A stretch of DNA of 64,000 nt from Halomonas maura (GTDB taxonomy: Bacteria > Pseudomonadota > Gammaproteobacteria > Pseudomonadales > Halomonadaceae), in the NCBI RefSeq assembly GCF_030409305.1, contig NZ_JAUFPQ010000013.1:1-64000 (forward strand). Direction: 5' to 3'. The notes below the pieces were generated by a model. It was not told where the DNA came from and ran no database searches. It saw only the letters and a list, made by a program, of their open reading frames with translations. The stretch's first letter is position 1. Each line of letters begins with the position of its first letter. Of the stretch, positions 10,466-19,702 are shown piece after piece. The position numbers and the translations under genes were made by a program.

Positions 10466-11806
10466 TCAGATCAGTCCCGAGGCCAATACTACCAGCGTCA
10501 GCGGGATCGACACCCAGCGCACCAGGAACCGCCACAGGCGAAAGCCGTTGGGCCCGGCATCCAGGGCGCGCAGGGCGACAGGCTCGGGCAGCACCCAGGC
10601 GGCGAAGATCGCGATCAGCAGCCCCCCCACCGGCAGGAAGATCTCCGGCGGGATGGTGCTGACCAGGCCGAAGACATTCATCCCGAACAGCACCCGCAGC
10701 TCGGACAGCGTCGAGAAGGACAGCACCGACAGCAGGCCCAGCAGCCAGACGGCGATGCCCACCAGCGCCGAGGCCTGGCCACGACCGAGGCCCCAGCCCT
10801 GGAGGGTGGCGACCATCGGCTCGGCGAGGTTGATCGAGGAGGTCCAGGTGGCCAGCAGCAGCAGCAGGAAGAACAGCGACAGCCACAGGGCCCCGAAGGG
10901 CAGGTCGGCGAAGGCCACCGGCAGGGTCACGAACATCAGCCCGGGCCCCTCGGCGGGGTCCATGCCCTGGGCGAAGACCACCGAGAAGATGGCGATGCCG
11001 GCCAGCAGCGCCACGGTGACGTCGAGTACCGCGACGCCGGCGGCCGCCCGGGGCAGGCTCTGGTGGTCCGGCATGTAGGCGCCGTAGGCCATCAGCGCGC
11101 AGGCGCCCACCGCCAGGGTGAAGAAGGCATGCCCCATGGCGGCGATCAGCACCGGCGGCGTGACCGCCGAGAGATCCGGCGTGAACAGCCAGGCGAGCGC
11201 CTGGCCGAAGCCGCTGGTGGTGGCGGCGTGGCCGGCCAGCACCAGCAGCAGCAGGTAGAGCAGCGGCATCAGCAGGTTGTTGAGCCGCTCCAGCCCCTTG
11301 GCCACGCCCGCGGCCACCACCATCATGGTCATGGCCAGGAAGAGGGTATGGTTGAAGGTCATGCGCCCGGGGTCGGCGAGGAAGGCATCGAAGCCGGCGC
11401 CGATCTCCGCGGCGCCCTTGCCGACGAAATCGCCGTTGACCGCGGCGACCAGGAACTCGATGGACCAGCCCGAGACCACCGAATAGAAGGAGAGGATGCA
11501 GAACACCGTGAAGGCCCCGAACAGCCCCAGCCAGCGCCAGTGAGGGCTGCGGCCGGCCTGGGTGGCCAGGTGGCCGAGCGACTGCATGGGGCTGCGCCGC
11601 CCGGCGCGACCGATCAGGATCTCGGCCATCATCACCGGCAGGCCCAGCAGCACCACGAAGGCCACGTAGAGGAGCAGGAAGGCCGCACCACCATATTCGC
11701 CGGTGATGTAGGGGAACCGCCAGATGTTGCCCAGCCCCACCGCGGCCCCGGTCACGGCCAGGATGAAGGCGCGTCGGCTGCTCCAGCGCTCCAGGGTCTC
11801 GTTCAT
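10466..11806 (-). CDS. Neurotransmitter:sodium symporter (NSS/SNF) family transporter
   Basis: This 446-residue transporter has about 11-12 membrane helices. The first helix carries the family signature AVGLGNIWRFPY that forms the Na+ and substrate site, and an intact GEYGGAAFLL segment follows. Bacterial relatives (LeuT, TnaT, MhsT) take up amino acids with Na+. The specific substrate cannot be read from sequence. The start at 11806 (MNETLERWSSRRAF) is the family-typical N-terminus; upstream in-frame ATGs would add an unrelated extension. Confidence 0.88.
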   Translation of the reverse strand: MNETLERWSSRRAFILAVTGAAVGLGNIWRFPYITGEYGGAAFLLLYVAFVVLLGLPVMMAEILIGRAGRRSPMQSLGHLATQAGRSPHWRWLGLFGAFTVFCILSFYSVVSGWSIEFLVAAVNGDFVGKGAAEIGAGFDAFLADPGRMTFNHTLFLAMTMMVVAAGVAKGLERLNNLLMPLLYLLLLVLAGHAATTSGFGQALAWLFTPDLSAVTPPVLIAAMGHAFFTLAVGACALMAYGAYMPDHQSLPRAAAGVAVLDVTVALLAGIAIFSVVFAQGMDPAEGPGLMFVTLPVAFADLPFGALWLSLFFLLLLLATWTSSINLAEPMVATLQGWGLGRGQASALVGIAVWLLGLLSVLSFSTLSELRVLFGMNVFGLVSTIPPEIFLPVGGLLIAIFAAWVLPEPVALRALDAGPNGFRLWRFLVRWVSIPLTLVVLASGLI

Positions 11807-11912
11807 CGCTCTGCTCCGGGCGGTCGTTGCAAAGGGCGCAAGCCTAGCACATTGAAACCCGCCCGAGCCGCCCGCATCTAAGGCATGTTTCCCATCACGT
11901 TCCGAGGTGCGC

Positions 11913-13961
11913 ATGTCCGCCAATCCACTGCTCGACTCCCACTCGCTGCCCCCCTTCGCCGAGATCAGACCCGAGCAGGTAGTGCCGGCCATCGAGACCC
12001 TGCTGGCCGAGAACCGTCGCGCCATCGAGGACCTGGTGGCCCGCGCCGAACGCGAGGCGCCCTCCTGGGAGAGCCTGGCGGCGCCCCTGGAGGCCCTCAA
12101 CGACCGCCTGTCGAGGGCCTGGTCGCCGGTCTCGCACCTCAACGGCACCATGAACAACGAGGCGCTGCGGGGCGCCTACGAGAAAAGCCTCGGGCTGCTC
12201 TCCGACTACAGTACCTGGCTCGGCCAGCACGAGGGCCTGTTCCGCGCCTGGCAGGCGCTGAAGGACGGCCCGGCCTGGGCCGAACTCGACGAGGGACAGC
12301 GCCGCACCGTGGACAATGCCCTGCGAGACTTCCGCCTCGCCGGGGTCGACCTGCCGCCCGCCCAGAAGCAGCGCTACGGCGAGATCAAGGCCCGCCTGTC
12401 GAGCCTCGCCAACAGCTTCTCCAACCAGCTGCTGGACGCCACCCAGGCCTGGCAGCTGCATCTCGACGACGCCAGCCGCCTGGCCGGCCTGCCCGAGAGC
12501 GCCCTGGCGACCCTCAAGGCCAACGCCGAGGCCAAGGGCCGCGAGGGCTACCGCATCACCCTCGACTTCCCCAGCTTCTTCCCGGTGATGACCCACGCCG
12601 ACGACCGCGAGCTGCGTCGCGAGGTCTACACCGCCTTCGTCACCCGGGCCTCCGACCAGGGCCCCAATGCCGGGGAGTTCGACAACGCCCCGATCATGGA
12701 AGAGACCCTGGCGCTGCGCCGGGAGCTCGCCGAGCTGCTCGGCTTCGCCACCTACGCCGACTACTCGCTGGCCACCAAGATGGCCGAGTCGCCCACCCAG
12801 GTGACCACCTTCCTCGAGGACCTGGCCGAGCGCGCCGTGCCCCAGGCCCGGGAGGAGTATGCCGAGCTCGCGGCCTTCGCCCGCGACCAGCTGGGCATGG
12901 CCGAGCTCGCGCCCTGGGACGTGGGCTACGCCAGCGAGAAGCTGCGCGAGGCCCGCTACGCGATCTCCGACGAGCAGCTGCGCCCCTACTTTCCCGCCCC
13001 GCGGGTGGTCGACGGCCTGTTCCGGGTCGTCGAGCGACTCTACGGGGTGACCGTCGAGGAGGACACCACCGCGCCGCGCTACCATCCCGACGTGCGCTAC
13101 TTCCGCATCATGGAGGACGGCGCGCCCATCGCCGGCTTCTACCTGGACCTCTATGCCCGGGAAGGCAAGCGCGGCGGCGCCTGGATGGACGAGTGCCGGG
13201 TCCGCCGCCTGGAGGCCGGCGAGCTGCAGCTGCCGGTGGCCTACCTGACCTGCAACTTCACCCGACCGGTGGGCGACAAGCCCGCCCTGCTGACCCATGA
13301 CGAGGTCACCACCCTGTTCCACGAGTTCGGCCACGGCCTGCACCACATGCTGACCCGCCAGACCGTCGCCGACATCTCCGGCATCAACGGCGTGGCCTGG
13401 GATGCCGTCGAGCTGCCCAGCCAGTTCATGGAGAACTTCTGCTGGGAGCGCGAGGGCCTGGACCTGATCGCCGGCCACGTCGACACCGGCGCACCGTTGC
13501 CCGAGGCGCTGTTCGAGAAGCTGCTGGCGGCCAAGAACTTCCAGTCGGCCATGGGCATGGTGCGCCAGCTGGAGTTCTCGCTGTTCGACTTCCGCCTGCA
13601 CCTGGAGGCCGCCGCCCCGTCCGCCGCCGACATCCAGGCCCTGCTCGACGAGGTGCGCGACAGCGTCTCGGTGGTGCCGCGGGCCGACTTCAACCGCTTC
13701 CAGAACGGCTTCGGGCACATCTTCGCCGGCGGCTACGCGGCGGGTTACTACAGTTACAAGTGGGCCGAGGTGCTCTCCGCGGATGCCTGGAGCGCCTTCG
13801 AGGAGGCCGGCATCTTCGATCCCGAGACCGGGCGTCGCTTCCGCACCGAGATCCTCGAGCGGGGCGGCTCCCGGGACGCCGCCGAGCTGTTCCGCGCCTT
13901 CCGCGGGCGCGAGCCCAGCGTCGAGCCGTTGCTGCGCCATAGCGGCATCCGCGCGGCCTGA
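11913..13961 (+). CDS. prlC: Oligopeptidase A (M3 metallopeptidase)
   Basis: This 682-residue cytoplasmic zinc peptidase degrades oligopeptides and cleaved signal peptides. The catalytic HEFGH (HExxH) motif is at about residues 469-473, followed by the typical GLHHMLT, with the downstream E and the family's C-terminal AGYYSYKWAEVLSADAW block. The start at 11913 (second ATG of a pair) is chosen because GAGG lies 5 nt upstream. yheV follows downstream, the same order as in Pseudomonas and other gammaproteobacteria. Confidence 0.93.
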   Translation: MSANPLLDSHSLPPFAEIRPEQVVPAIETLLAENRRAIEDLVARAEREAPSWESLAAPLEALNDRLSRAWSPVSHLNGTMNNEALRGAYEKSLGLLSDYSTWLGQHEGLFRAWQALKDGPAWAELDEGQRRTVDNALRDFRLAGVDLPPAQKQRYGEIKARLSSLANSFSNQLLDATQAWQLHLDDASRLAGLPESALATLKANAEAKGREGYRITLDFPSFFPVMTHADDRELRREVYTAFVTRASDQGPNAGEFDNAPIMEETLALRRELAELLGFATYADYSLATKMAESPTQVTTFLEDLAERAVPQAREEYAELAAFARDQLGMAELAPWDVGYASEKLREARYAISDEQLRPYFPAPRVVDGLFRVVERLYGVTVEEDTTAPRYHPDVRYFRIMEDGAPIAGFYLDLYAREGKRGGAWMDECRVRRLEAGELQLPVAYLTCNFTRPVGDKPALLTHDEVTTLFHEFGHGLHHMLTRQTVADISGINGVAWDAVELPSQFMENFCWEREGLDLIAGHVDTGAPLPEALFEKLLAAKNFQSAMGMVRQLEFSLFDFRLHLEAAAPSAADIQALLDEVRDSVSVVPRADFNRFQNGFGHIFAGGYAAGYYSYKWAEVLSADAWSAFEEAGIFDPETGRRFRTEILERGGSRDAAELFRAFRGREPSVEPLLRHSGIRAA

Positions 13962-13976
13962 GCTCGCCTCGCGCGG

Positions 13977-14005
13977 CCTGCCGCCGGGCCCGTCCCGGCG
14001 GCAGG
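13977..14005 (+). terminator. Strong GC stem-loop after prlC
   Basis: A perfect 12-bp inverted repeat (13977-13988 with 13994-14005) closes a 5-nt loop 15 bp past the prlC stop. No T-run follows, so it may be an attenuating or RNA-stabilising hairpin rather than a full terminator. Confidence 0.5.
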
Positions 14006-14054
14006 CGATTGGCCCCGGGTACCAGCGGGCCCCACGGCCCGGCAGGAGCCCAGC

Positions 14055-14141
14055 ATGGCCATCCAGCAACGCGTTAGCGCCGGCGCCAGCGGTCCCCGCG
14101 GGACCGCAGAGATGAGACGGCATCGCCTCCGCGCCGCCTGA
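14055..14141 (+). pseudogene. Decayed duplicate of the yheV 5' end
   Basis: This 28-codon open frame begins MAIQQRVSAGASGPRG and closely matches the start of the intact yheV (MAIQKRFIAGAICPRC) 131 bp downstream. About 40 of the first 45 bases agree, then small indels shift the match and a TGA ends it. The ribosome-site context (CAGGAGCCC before the ATG) is duplicated as well. The zinc-ligand cysteines have been lost. It looks like a truncated tandem copy, not a gene in its own right, though it could still be translated. Confidence 0.7.
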
Positions 14142-14185
14142 CATGCCCCTACGCCGCCCCGGCGGCCCTCTTTCCAGGAGCCCCT

Positions 14186-14428
14186 ATGGCCATCCAGAAA
14201 CGCTTTATCGCCGGCGCCATCTGTCCCCGCTGCGCCGAGATGGACCGCATCCGCGCCTGGGAGCAGCACGGTATCCGCTACCGGGACTGCGTCAGCTGTG
14301 ACTTCTTCGAGCAGCTGCCCATCGAGGACGAGGCGCTGCCCGAGCTCGAGACCCGGGTCAACCGCGAGCGCGAGGAGCCGCACCGCGACGACCTGCAGAC
14401 CGTGAAGATCCTCGACCCCAAGGGATGA
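14186..14428 (+). CDS. yheV: YheV-family small zinc-ribbon protein
   Basis: This 80-residue protein has CxxC pairs (CPRC near residue 13 and C..C in DCVSCDFFE) that fit a zinc ribbon, and the family C-terminus TVKILDPKG. The function of YheV/DUF2387 proteins is not established. It follows prlC on the same strand. Its stop codon overlaps the start of the Na/Pi transporter gene as ATGA. The ribosome site is AGGAG 5-6 nt before the ATG. Confidence 0.88.
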   Translation: MAIQKRFIAGAICPRCAEMDRIRAWEQHGIRYRDCVSCDFFEQLPIEDEALPELETRVNREREEPHRDDLQTVKILDPKG

Positions 14429-16140
14429 TCGCGGCGCCCGGTCCCCTGGTGCCCTCCCGGCGCCTGCTCGAGCTGCTGGGCCTGGCGGCGGGGACGGCGC
14501 TGCTGGTGGCGCGGCTCGACCTGGCCACCCTGGCCGCCGGCCTGGGCCTGTTCCTGTGGGGCATGACCCACCTGGAGGAGGCCATCAAGCGCCTCTCCGG
14601 CGGCACCCTGGATCGCTGGCTGCACGCCGCCACCCGCCGCCCGCTGCGGGCCATCGGCGTCGGCGCCCTGACCACCGCCCTGGTGCAGTCCAGCTCGCTG
14701 GTCACCCTGCTGGCCATGTCCTTCGTGGGCGCCGGCCTGGTGGCCCTGCCCGGGGCCATCGCGCTGATCTTCGGCGCCAACCTGGGCACCACCACCGGCG
14801 CCTGGCTGATCGCCGGGCTGGGGCTGAAGGTCGACCTGGCCCACTACGCCATGCCGCTGCTGGCGATCGGGCTGATCGGCAGCCGGTTGCTGCAGGGCAG
14901 CCGGGCCGGCCTCGCCGGCCTGCTGCTGGGCGTCGGGCTGCTGTTTCTCGGCATCGACTTCATGAAGCTCGGCTTCGAGACCTGGCAGGACGGCCTCTCG
15001 CTGGACGGCCTGGCCGGGGAGCGCGTCTGGCACTGGCCGCTGTTCGTGCTGTTCGGCGTGGCCGCCACGGTGGTCATGCAGTCCAGCCATGCCACCCTGC
15101 TGATCATCCTCGCCGCCCTGGCCTCGGGCCAGCTGCCCTACCTGCCGGCCCTGGCCATCGCCATCGGCGCCAACATCGGCACCACCGTGACCGCGCTGAT
15201 CGGCGCCCTGGGCGCCGGCAGCGCGGGCCGCCGCCTCGCCGGCGCCCACCTGATCTTCAACCTGGTCACCGCCTGCGTGGCGCTGGCCCTGCTGCTGCCG
15301 CTGGCCCATCTCGTGGATCTCCTGGGCGGGTGGATCGGCCTGGCCGAGGGCGCCTGGCCCCTAAAGCTGGCGCTCTTCCATACCCTCTTCAACGGCCTCG
15401 GCATCCTGCTGATGCTGCCGATGATCCCGCGCCTGGCCGGCCTGCTCGAGCGCCTGATCCCCGACCCGGGGCGCCAGGACCCGGCCGAGGCCCGCTACCT
15501 GGACGCCACCGCCCTGGAGCATGCGGATACCGCGGTCGCCGCCATGGAGCAGGAGGCCCGGCGTCTCGAGCGCCGGGCCTACCACCTGCTGTGTGCGGCC
15601 ATCCTCATGCCCAGCGCCGAGGTGATCGGCCATCCGCCGGACCGGGCGGTGGCCCGCGCGTCGATCGACACCGACGCCTGGCCCTCGGTGAACGCACGCT
15701 ACCACGCGCGCATCAAGCCGCTGCTCGCGGAGTTCCTCGCCTTCCATGCGCGCATCGACGCGCCGCTGACCGAGGCCCAGGCGGCCCGGCTCGAGGCCCT
15801 CTACCAACGCAGCCTGCGCCTGGTCGAGGCGGTACGCTTCGGTGAGGTCCTGCAGCGCAGCCTGCTGCGCCATGCCGACCCGGCGAGCCCGCTGCGCGAG
15901 GCCCATGACGACCTGCGCATGGCGGTGGCGGAGGGGCTCAACCGGTTGGCCAACGCCCCCGACACCCCGCAGATCGGCGCCGCCCTGGAGGAGACGCGAC
16001 GCCACTGGCAACACGAGCTGGCCGACCGCCTGCGCCACCAGCGGCTCGACGCCTGGCTGGCCTCCTCGCTGATGAACGACCTCCACCAGGCCAGCCGTCT
16101 GCTGGAGGCGTTGATCCCACCGAACTACGCTTCTCCCTGA
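14425..16140 (+). CDS. Na+/phosphate cotransporter family protein with PhoU-like tail
   Basis: This 571-residue protein of the NptA/YjbB family has two inverted membrane repeats, each with the QSS signature (VQSSSLVTLL near residue 91, MQSSHATLL near 214), and a glycine-rich GANLGTT / GANIGTT motif in each half. The C-terminal 200 residues are helical and PhoU-like. It should export or import inorganic phosphate coupled to Na+. Translation is coupled to yheV by a 4-bp ATGA overlap. Confidence 0.87.
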   Translation: MIAAPGPLVPSRRLLELLGLAAGTALLVARLDLATLAAGLGLFLWGMTHLEEAIKRLSGGTLDRWLHAATRRPLRAIGVGALTTALVQSSSLVTLLAMSFVGAGLVALPGAIALIFGANLGTTTGAWLIAGLGLKVDLAHYAMPLLAIGLIGSRLLQGSRAGLAGLLLGVGLLFLGIDFMKLGFETWQDGLSLDGLAGERVWHWPLFVLFGVAATVVMQSSHATLLIILAALASGQLPYLPALAIAIGANIGTTVTALIGALGAGSAGRRLAGAHLIFNLVTACVALALLLPLAHLVDLLGGWIGLAEGAWPLKLALFHTLFNGLGILLMLPMIPRLAGLLERLIPDPGRQDPAEARYLDATALEHADTAVAAMEQEARRLERRAYHLLCAAILMPSAEVIGHPPDRAVARASIDTDAWPSVNARYHARIKPLLAEFLAFHARIDAPLTEAQAARLEALYQRSLRLVEAVRFGEVLQRSLLRHADPASPLREAHDDLRMAVAEGLNRLANAPDTPQIGAALEETRRHWQHELADRLRHQRLDAWLASSLMNDLHQASRLLEALIPPNYASP

Positions 16141-16144
16141 GAAT

Positions 16145-16195
16145 TGTGCGGATAACCGCACATCCCATGTGGCGATTTGTGCGGTTTCCCGCCAC
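16145..16195 (+). promoter_or_regulatory. Tandem upstream activator sites, probable DctD binding
   Basis: Site 1 is a perfect inverted repeat TGTGCGG-ATAA-CCGCACA (16145-16162). Site 2 begins 33 bp later (16178), TGTGCGG-TTTC-CCGCCAC, with a degenerate right arm. The 33-bp step puts both on nearly the same DNA face. Their centres lie about 145 and 112 bp upstream of the start site expected from the sigma-54 promoter at 16273, a normal position for NtrC/DctD-type enhancers. The pairing with the DctD encoded at 7796 is inference. Confidence 0.72.
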
Positions 16196-16272
16196 GAACC
16201 GGGCAACCGCATTGCGACCTTGGTCTAATCCACAAGCTGTAACCCTCTGGCGATAAACAATTTTTCCAACAA

Positions 16273-16288
16273 TGGAACGGCCCTTGCT
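16273..16288 (+). promoter_or_regulatory. Sigma-54 promoter of the TAXI-TRAP genes
   Basis: TGGAACG-GCCC-TTGCT differs from the sigma-54 consensus TGGCACG-N4-TTGCW at one position. The essential GG (16274) and GC (16286) are exactly 12 bp apart. It lies 84 bp upstream of the solute-receptor start codon and downstream of tandem enhancer-like palindromes. Confidence 0.85.
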
Positions 16289-16371
16289 GATAGTCAGGGT
16301 GTCGAACGACAGCCGCCCCGCTTCCGCCTGGGCCGGCCAAGCACAACCATAACCCGAACGGGAGAAACGCC

Positions 16372-17349
16372 ATGACCACGACCACACGGATCCTCACCGG
16401 CACCCTCGCCGGCGCCATGCTGATCGCCGGCAGCGCCCAGGCCGATCGCAGCGATTGGCCGCAGAGCTTCACCGTGGGCACCGCCAGCCAGGGCGGCACC
16501 TACTTCGTCTACGGCTCCGGCTGGGCCAACCTGATCGCCGACGAGCTGGGTGTCTCCGGCGGCGGCGAGGTCACCGGCGGCCCCAACCAGAACCTGGCCC
16601 TGGTGCACACCGGCGACCTGGCCCTGGGCCTGACCACCATGGGCCCGGCCGCCGAGGCACTGGCCGGCGAGAGCCCCCTGGCACCCGGCGTGAAGCTGGA
16701 CAACGTCTGCGCGCTCTTCCCGATGTACGAGACGCCCTTCTCCATCGCCACGCTCGCCAACAGCGGCATCGAGTCGATCTCCGACATCCCCGACGGCGCC
16801 ACCATCGGCTTCGGCCCGGCGGCGTCCACCTCCGACACCTACTTCCCGGCCATCCTCGAGGAGCTGGGCGTGAACTTCGAGCGCCGCAACGGCGGCTGGA
16901 ACGACCTGGGTGGCCAGTTGCAGGACGGCCTGATCGACGTCATCGCCTTCGCCGCCGGCATCCCGATCCCGGCGGTCAGCCAGCTCGAGGTGCAGACCGA
17001 CGTCAACATCATCGAGTTCACCGAGGAGGAGCAGCAGCAAGTCATCGACGCCTTCCCGGTGTCACCGTTCCAGATCCCGGCCAGCACCTACCAGACCCTC
17101 GAGGAGGATGCCCGCGCCGTCTCCATGTGGAACTTCACCATCGCCGGCTGTGACCTGCCGGAGGATTTCGTCTACGAAATCACCAAGCTGAGCATGGAGA
17201 ACAACGACCGGATGCGCGACATCCATCGCAGCGCCCAGTTCAGCGTGCCGGAGAACATCGAGTACAACACCGTGCTGCCGTTCCACCCGGGTGCGGTGCG
17301 CTGGTACGAGGAAAACGGCTACGAGATCCCCGCCGACCAGAAGCTCTGA
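16372..17349 (+). CDS. TAXI-family TRAP transporter solute-binding protein
   Basis: This 325-residue periplasmic receptor has a signal peptide (residues 1-23, cut after AGSAQA) and the TAXI-family opening FTVGTASQGGTYFVYGSGWANLI. It delivers an organic acid (glutamate or a dicarboxylate in characterised or proposed relatives) to the fused TRAP permease encoded next. The start at 16372 has GGGAG 8 nt upstream. Transcription should come from the sigma-54 promoter at 16273 under an enhancer-binding activator. Confidence 0.9.
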   Translation: MTTTTRILTGTLAGAMLIAGSAQADRSDWPQSFTVGTASQGGTYFVYGSGWANLIADELGVSGGGEVTGGPNQNLALVHTGDLALGLTTMGPAAEALAGESPLAPGVKLDNVCALFPMYETPFSIATLANSGIESISDIPDGATIGFGPAASTSDTYFPAILEELGVNFERRNGGWNDLGGQLQDGLIDVIAFAAGIPIPAVSQLEVQTDVNIIEFTEEEQQQVIDAFPVSPFQIPASTYQTLEEDARAVSMWNFTIAGCDLPEDFVYEITKLSMENNDRMRDIHRSAQFSVPENIEYNTVLPFHPGAVRWYEENGYEIPADQKL

Positions 17350-17429
17350 GCCGTTGACCACCCGCGATCCCGCGTCCCCGACGCGGGATCGCCCCCCGCA
17401 CGTTCGTCCCTCACCCAAGGGTGATCCCC

Positions 17430-19616
17430 ATGTCCCAGAATCACGATCCCCGTCCCGACGCACACGACGACGAGGAGATCCGCCCCGTCGTCGCCGAGGG
17501 CGTCGATGACGACGCCGTGGAATCCAACCGGCGCGTCTACAGCGGCTGGCAATGGCTGCTGTTCGGCACCCTGGCCATCGTCTATTCCAGCTTTCACCTG
17601 GTGTCGCTCAACCTCTATCCGATGGAAACCTGGTCGTTCCGCATCGTGCACATCTGCGGCGCGCTGATCCTCGGCTACGGGTTCTACGCCGGCACCCGCT
17701 TCGCCGACGACCGGCACAAGCCCTCGCCGGCCTGGCTGGCGTGGCTGAGCTACGCCCTGTTGATCCCGGCGGGCTATGCCCTGCTCCAGGTCTTCCTGAT
17801 GCAGCAGGCCATGAGCGGCGGCGCCATGCGCATCGAGCCGCACATCGAGGCCTTCCACTACGGCTACCCGCTGATGCTGGCCACCGCGGCAGCCATCCTG
17901 CTGTCCTGGAGCTACCGCCAGTACCGCCACCGCCTGTCCCCGGCGGACCTGGTGCTGATGGTCTGCGCCCTGGCCAGCGCCGGCTACCTGCTGGTGATGT
18001 TCAACAGCCCGCTGCGCGCCTCCACCGGGACCCCCTTCGCGCCGATGGGCATCTCCTACGCGGCCATCGCCGGCGCGGCCCTGATCCTCGAGCTGACGCG
18101 TCGCGTCGCCGGCCTGGCGCTGGTGATCATCTCCGCCATCTTCCTGATCTATGTGTTCGCCGGCCCCTACCTGCCGGGCTTCCTCGGCTATCCGGGGCTG
18201 TCGGTGGGCCGCTTCTTCAGCCAGGTCTACACCGATGCCGGGGTGCTCGGCCCGACCACCGCGGTGTCCTCGACCTACATCATCCTGTTCATCATCTTCG
18301 CCGCCTTCCTGCAGGCCTCGAAGGTCGGCGACTACTTCGTCAACTTCGCCTTCGCCGCCGCCGGCCGCGCCCGCGGCGGCCCGGCCAAGGTCTCGATCTT
18401 CGCCTCCGGGCTGATGGGCATGATCAACGGCACCAGCGCCGGCAACGTGGTCTCCACCGGCTCGTTGACCATCCCGCTGATGAAGAAGGTCGGCTACCCG
18501 GCGCGCAGCGCCGGCGCGATCGAGGCCGCCGCCTCCACCGGCGGGCAGATCATGCCGCCGATCATGGGCGCCGGGGCCTTCATCATGGCCGAGGTCACCG
18601 GCATCCCCTATACCGAGATCGCCGTGGCGGCACTGATCCCCGCCATCCTCTACTTCCTGTCGATCTACTGCATGGTCGACTTCGAGGCCGCGCGCAAGGG
18701 CATGCGCGGCATGCGCAAGGAAGAGATCCCGCTGTTCTCGAAGCTGGTCAAGCAGGTCTACCTGTTCGCGCCGATCATCATCCTGATCGTCGCCCTGTTC
18801 ATGGGTTACTCGGTGATCCGTGCCGGCACCCTGGCCACCGCCTCGGCGGCCGTGGTGAGCTGGATCTCCCCGCACAAGATGGGCATCCGCGCCATCCTCC
18901 GCGCCCTGCAGCTCGCCGGCAGCATGTCGATCCAGATCATCGCCGTGTGTGCCTGCGCCGGCCTGATCGTCGGCGTGATTGCCCTGACCGGCGTGGGCGC
19001 GCGCTTCTCCTCGCTGCTGCTCGGCCTGGCCGGCGTCAGCCAGCTGCTGGCGCTGTTCTTCGCCATGTGCATCTCGATCCTGCTGGGCATGGGCATGCCG
19101 ACCACGGCCGCCTATGCGGTGGCCGCCTCGGTGGTGGCGCCGGGCCTGATCGCGATCGGCATCCAGCCGCTGGTGGCACACTTCTTCGTGTTCTACTTCG
19201 CGGTGGTCTCGGCGATCACCCCACCGGTGGCGCTGGCCTCCTATGCCGCGGCGGGCATCTCCGGGGACAACGCCATGGGCACCTCGGTGGCCTCGTTCAA
19301 GATCGGCCTGGCCGCCTTCATCGTGCCCTTCATGTTCTTCTACAGCCCGGCGATGCTGATGGAGGGCTCCTGGCTGCAGATCCTGCGGGTCGGCGTGACC
19401 GCCACCCTGGGCATCGTGCTGCTGGCGGCCACCGTCCAGGCCTGGTTCTTCGGCCCGGTGAAGCTCTGGCAGCGCCTGGTGATGCTGATCGGCGCGCTGT
19501 GCATGATCTACGGCGGCATCTACAGCGACGTGGCCGGCCTGGCCATCGGCACGGCGCTGTTCCTGTACCAGCGCGGCCGCAACGGCGGTGGCGCCCAGCC
19601 GGTGACCTCCGGCTGA
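17430..19616 (+). CDS. TRAP transporter permease, fused 4TM/12TM (DctQM type)
   Basis: This membrane protein of about 728 residues fuses the small (DctQ-like) and large (DctM-like) TRAP subunits, as is normal for TAXI systems. Family segments include GLMGMINGTSAGNVVSTGSLTIPLMKK, GGQIMPPIMGAGAFIMAE and LGMGMPTTAAYA. The start at 17430 follows AAGG by 9 nt; an upstream in-frame GTG (17421) is less likely. An 80-bp gap from the receptor gene suggests one transcript, ended by the terminator at 19641. Confidence 0.9.
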   Translation: MSQNHDPRPDAHDDEEIRPVVAEGVDDDAVESNRRVYSGWQWLLFGTLAIVYSSFHLVSLNLYPMETWSFRIVHICGALILGYGFYAGTRFADDRHKPSPAWLAWLSYALLIPAGYALLQVFLMQQAMSGGAMRIEPHIEAFHYGYPLMLATAAAILLSWSYRQYRHRLSPADLVLMVCALASAGYLLVMFNSPLRASTGTPFAPMGISYAAIAGAALILELTRRVAGLALVIISAIFLIYVFAGPYLPGFLGYPGLSVGRFFSQVYTDAGVLGPTTAVSSTYIILFIIFAAFLQASKVGDYFVNFAFAAAGRARGGPAKVSIFASGLMGMINGTSAGNVVSTGSLTIPLMKKVGYPARSAGAIEAAASTGGQIMPPIMGAGAFIMAEVTGIPYTEIAVAALIPAILYFLSIYCMVDFEAARKGMRGMRKEEIPLFSKLVKQVYLFAPIIILIVALFMGYSVIRAGTLATASAAVVSWISPHKMGIRAILRALQLAGSMSIQIIAVCACAGLIVGVIALTGVGARFSSLLLGLAGVSQLLALFFAMCISILLGMGMPTTAAYAVAASVVAPGLIAIGIQPLVAHFFVFYFAVVSAITPPVALASYAAAGISGDNAMGTSVASFKIGLAAFIVPFMFFYSPAMLMEGSWLQILRVGVTATLGIVLLAATVQAWFFGPVKLWQRLVMLIGALCMIYGGIYSDVAGLAIGTALFLYQRGRNGGGAQPVTSG

Positions 19617-19640
19617 CACCTCACCGTCACGCACCACGCA

Positions 19641-19668
19641 AAGGGCCCCGCCGGATGGCGGGGCCCTT
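19641..19668 (+). terminator. Rho-independent terminator after the TRAP permease
   Basis: A perfect 12-bp inverted repeat (AAGGGCCCCGCC with GGCGGGGCCCTT) closes a GGAT loop and is followed by CGTTT, 24 bp past the permease stop. Confidence 0.85.
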
Positions 19669-19702
19669 CGTTTATCTGGCGGGAAAATCGGGAATACGCG
19701 AG

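Noticed and set aside
9680..11881. Long plus-strand open frame (733 codons) opposite the carbonic anhydrase and NSS transporter
   Set aside because: It is Gln/His/Gly/Arg-rich antisense of real genes with recognised families; high GC makes long shadow frames. No ribosome site or domain.
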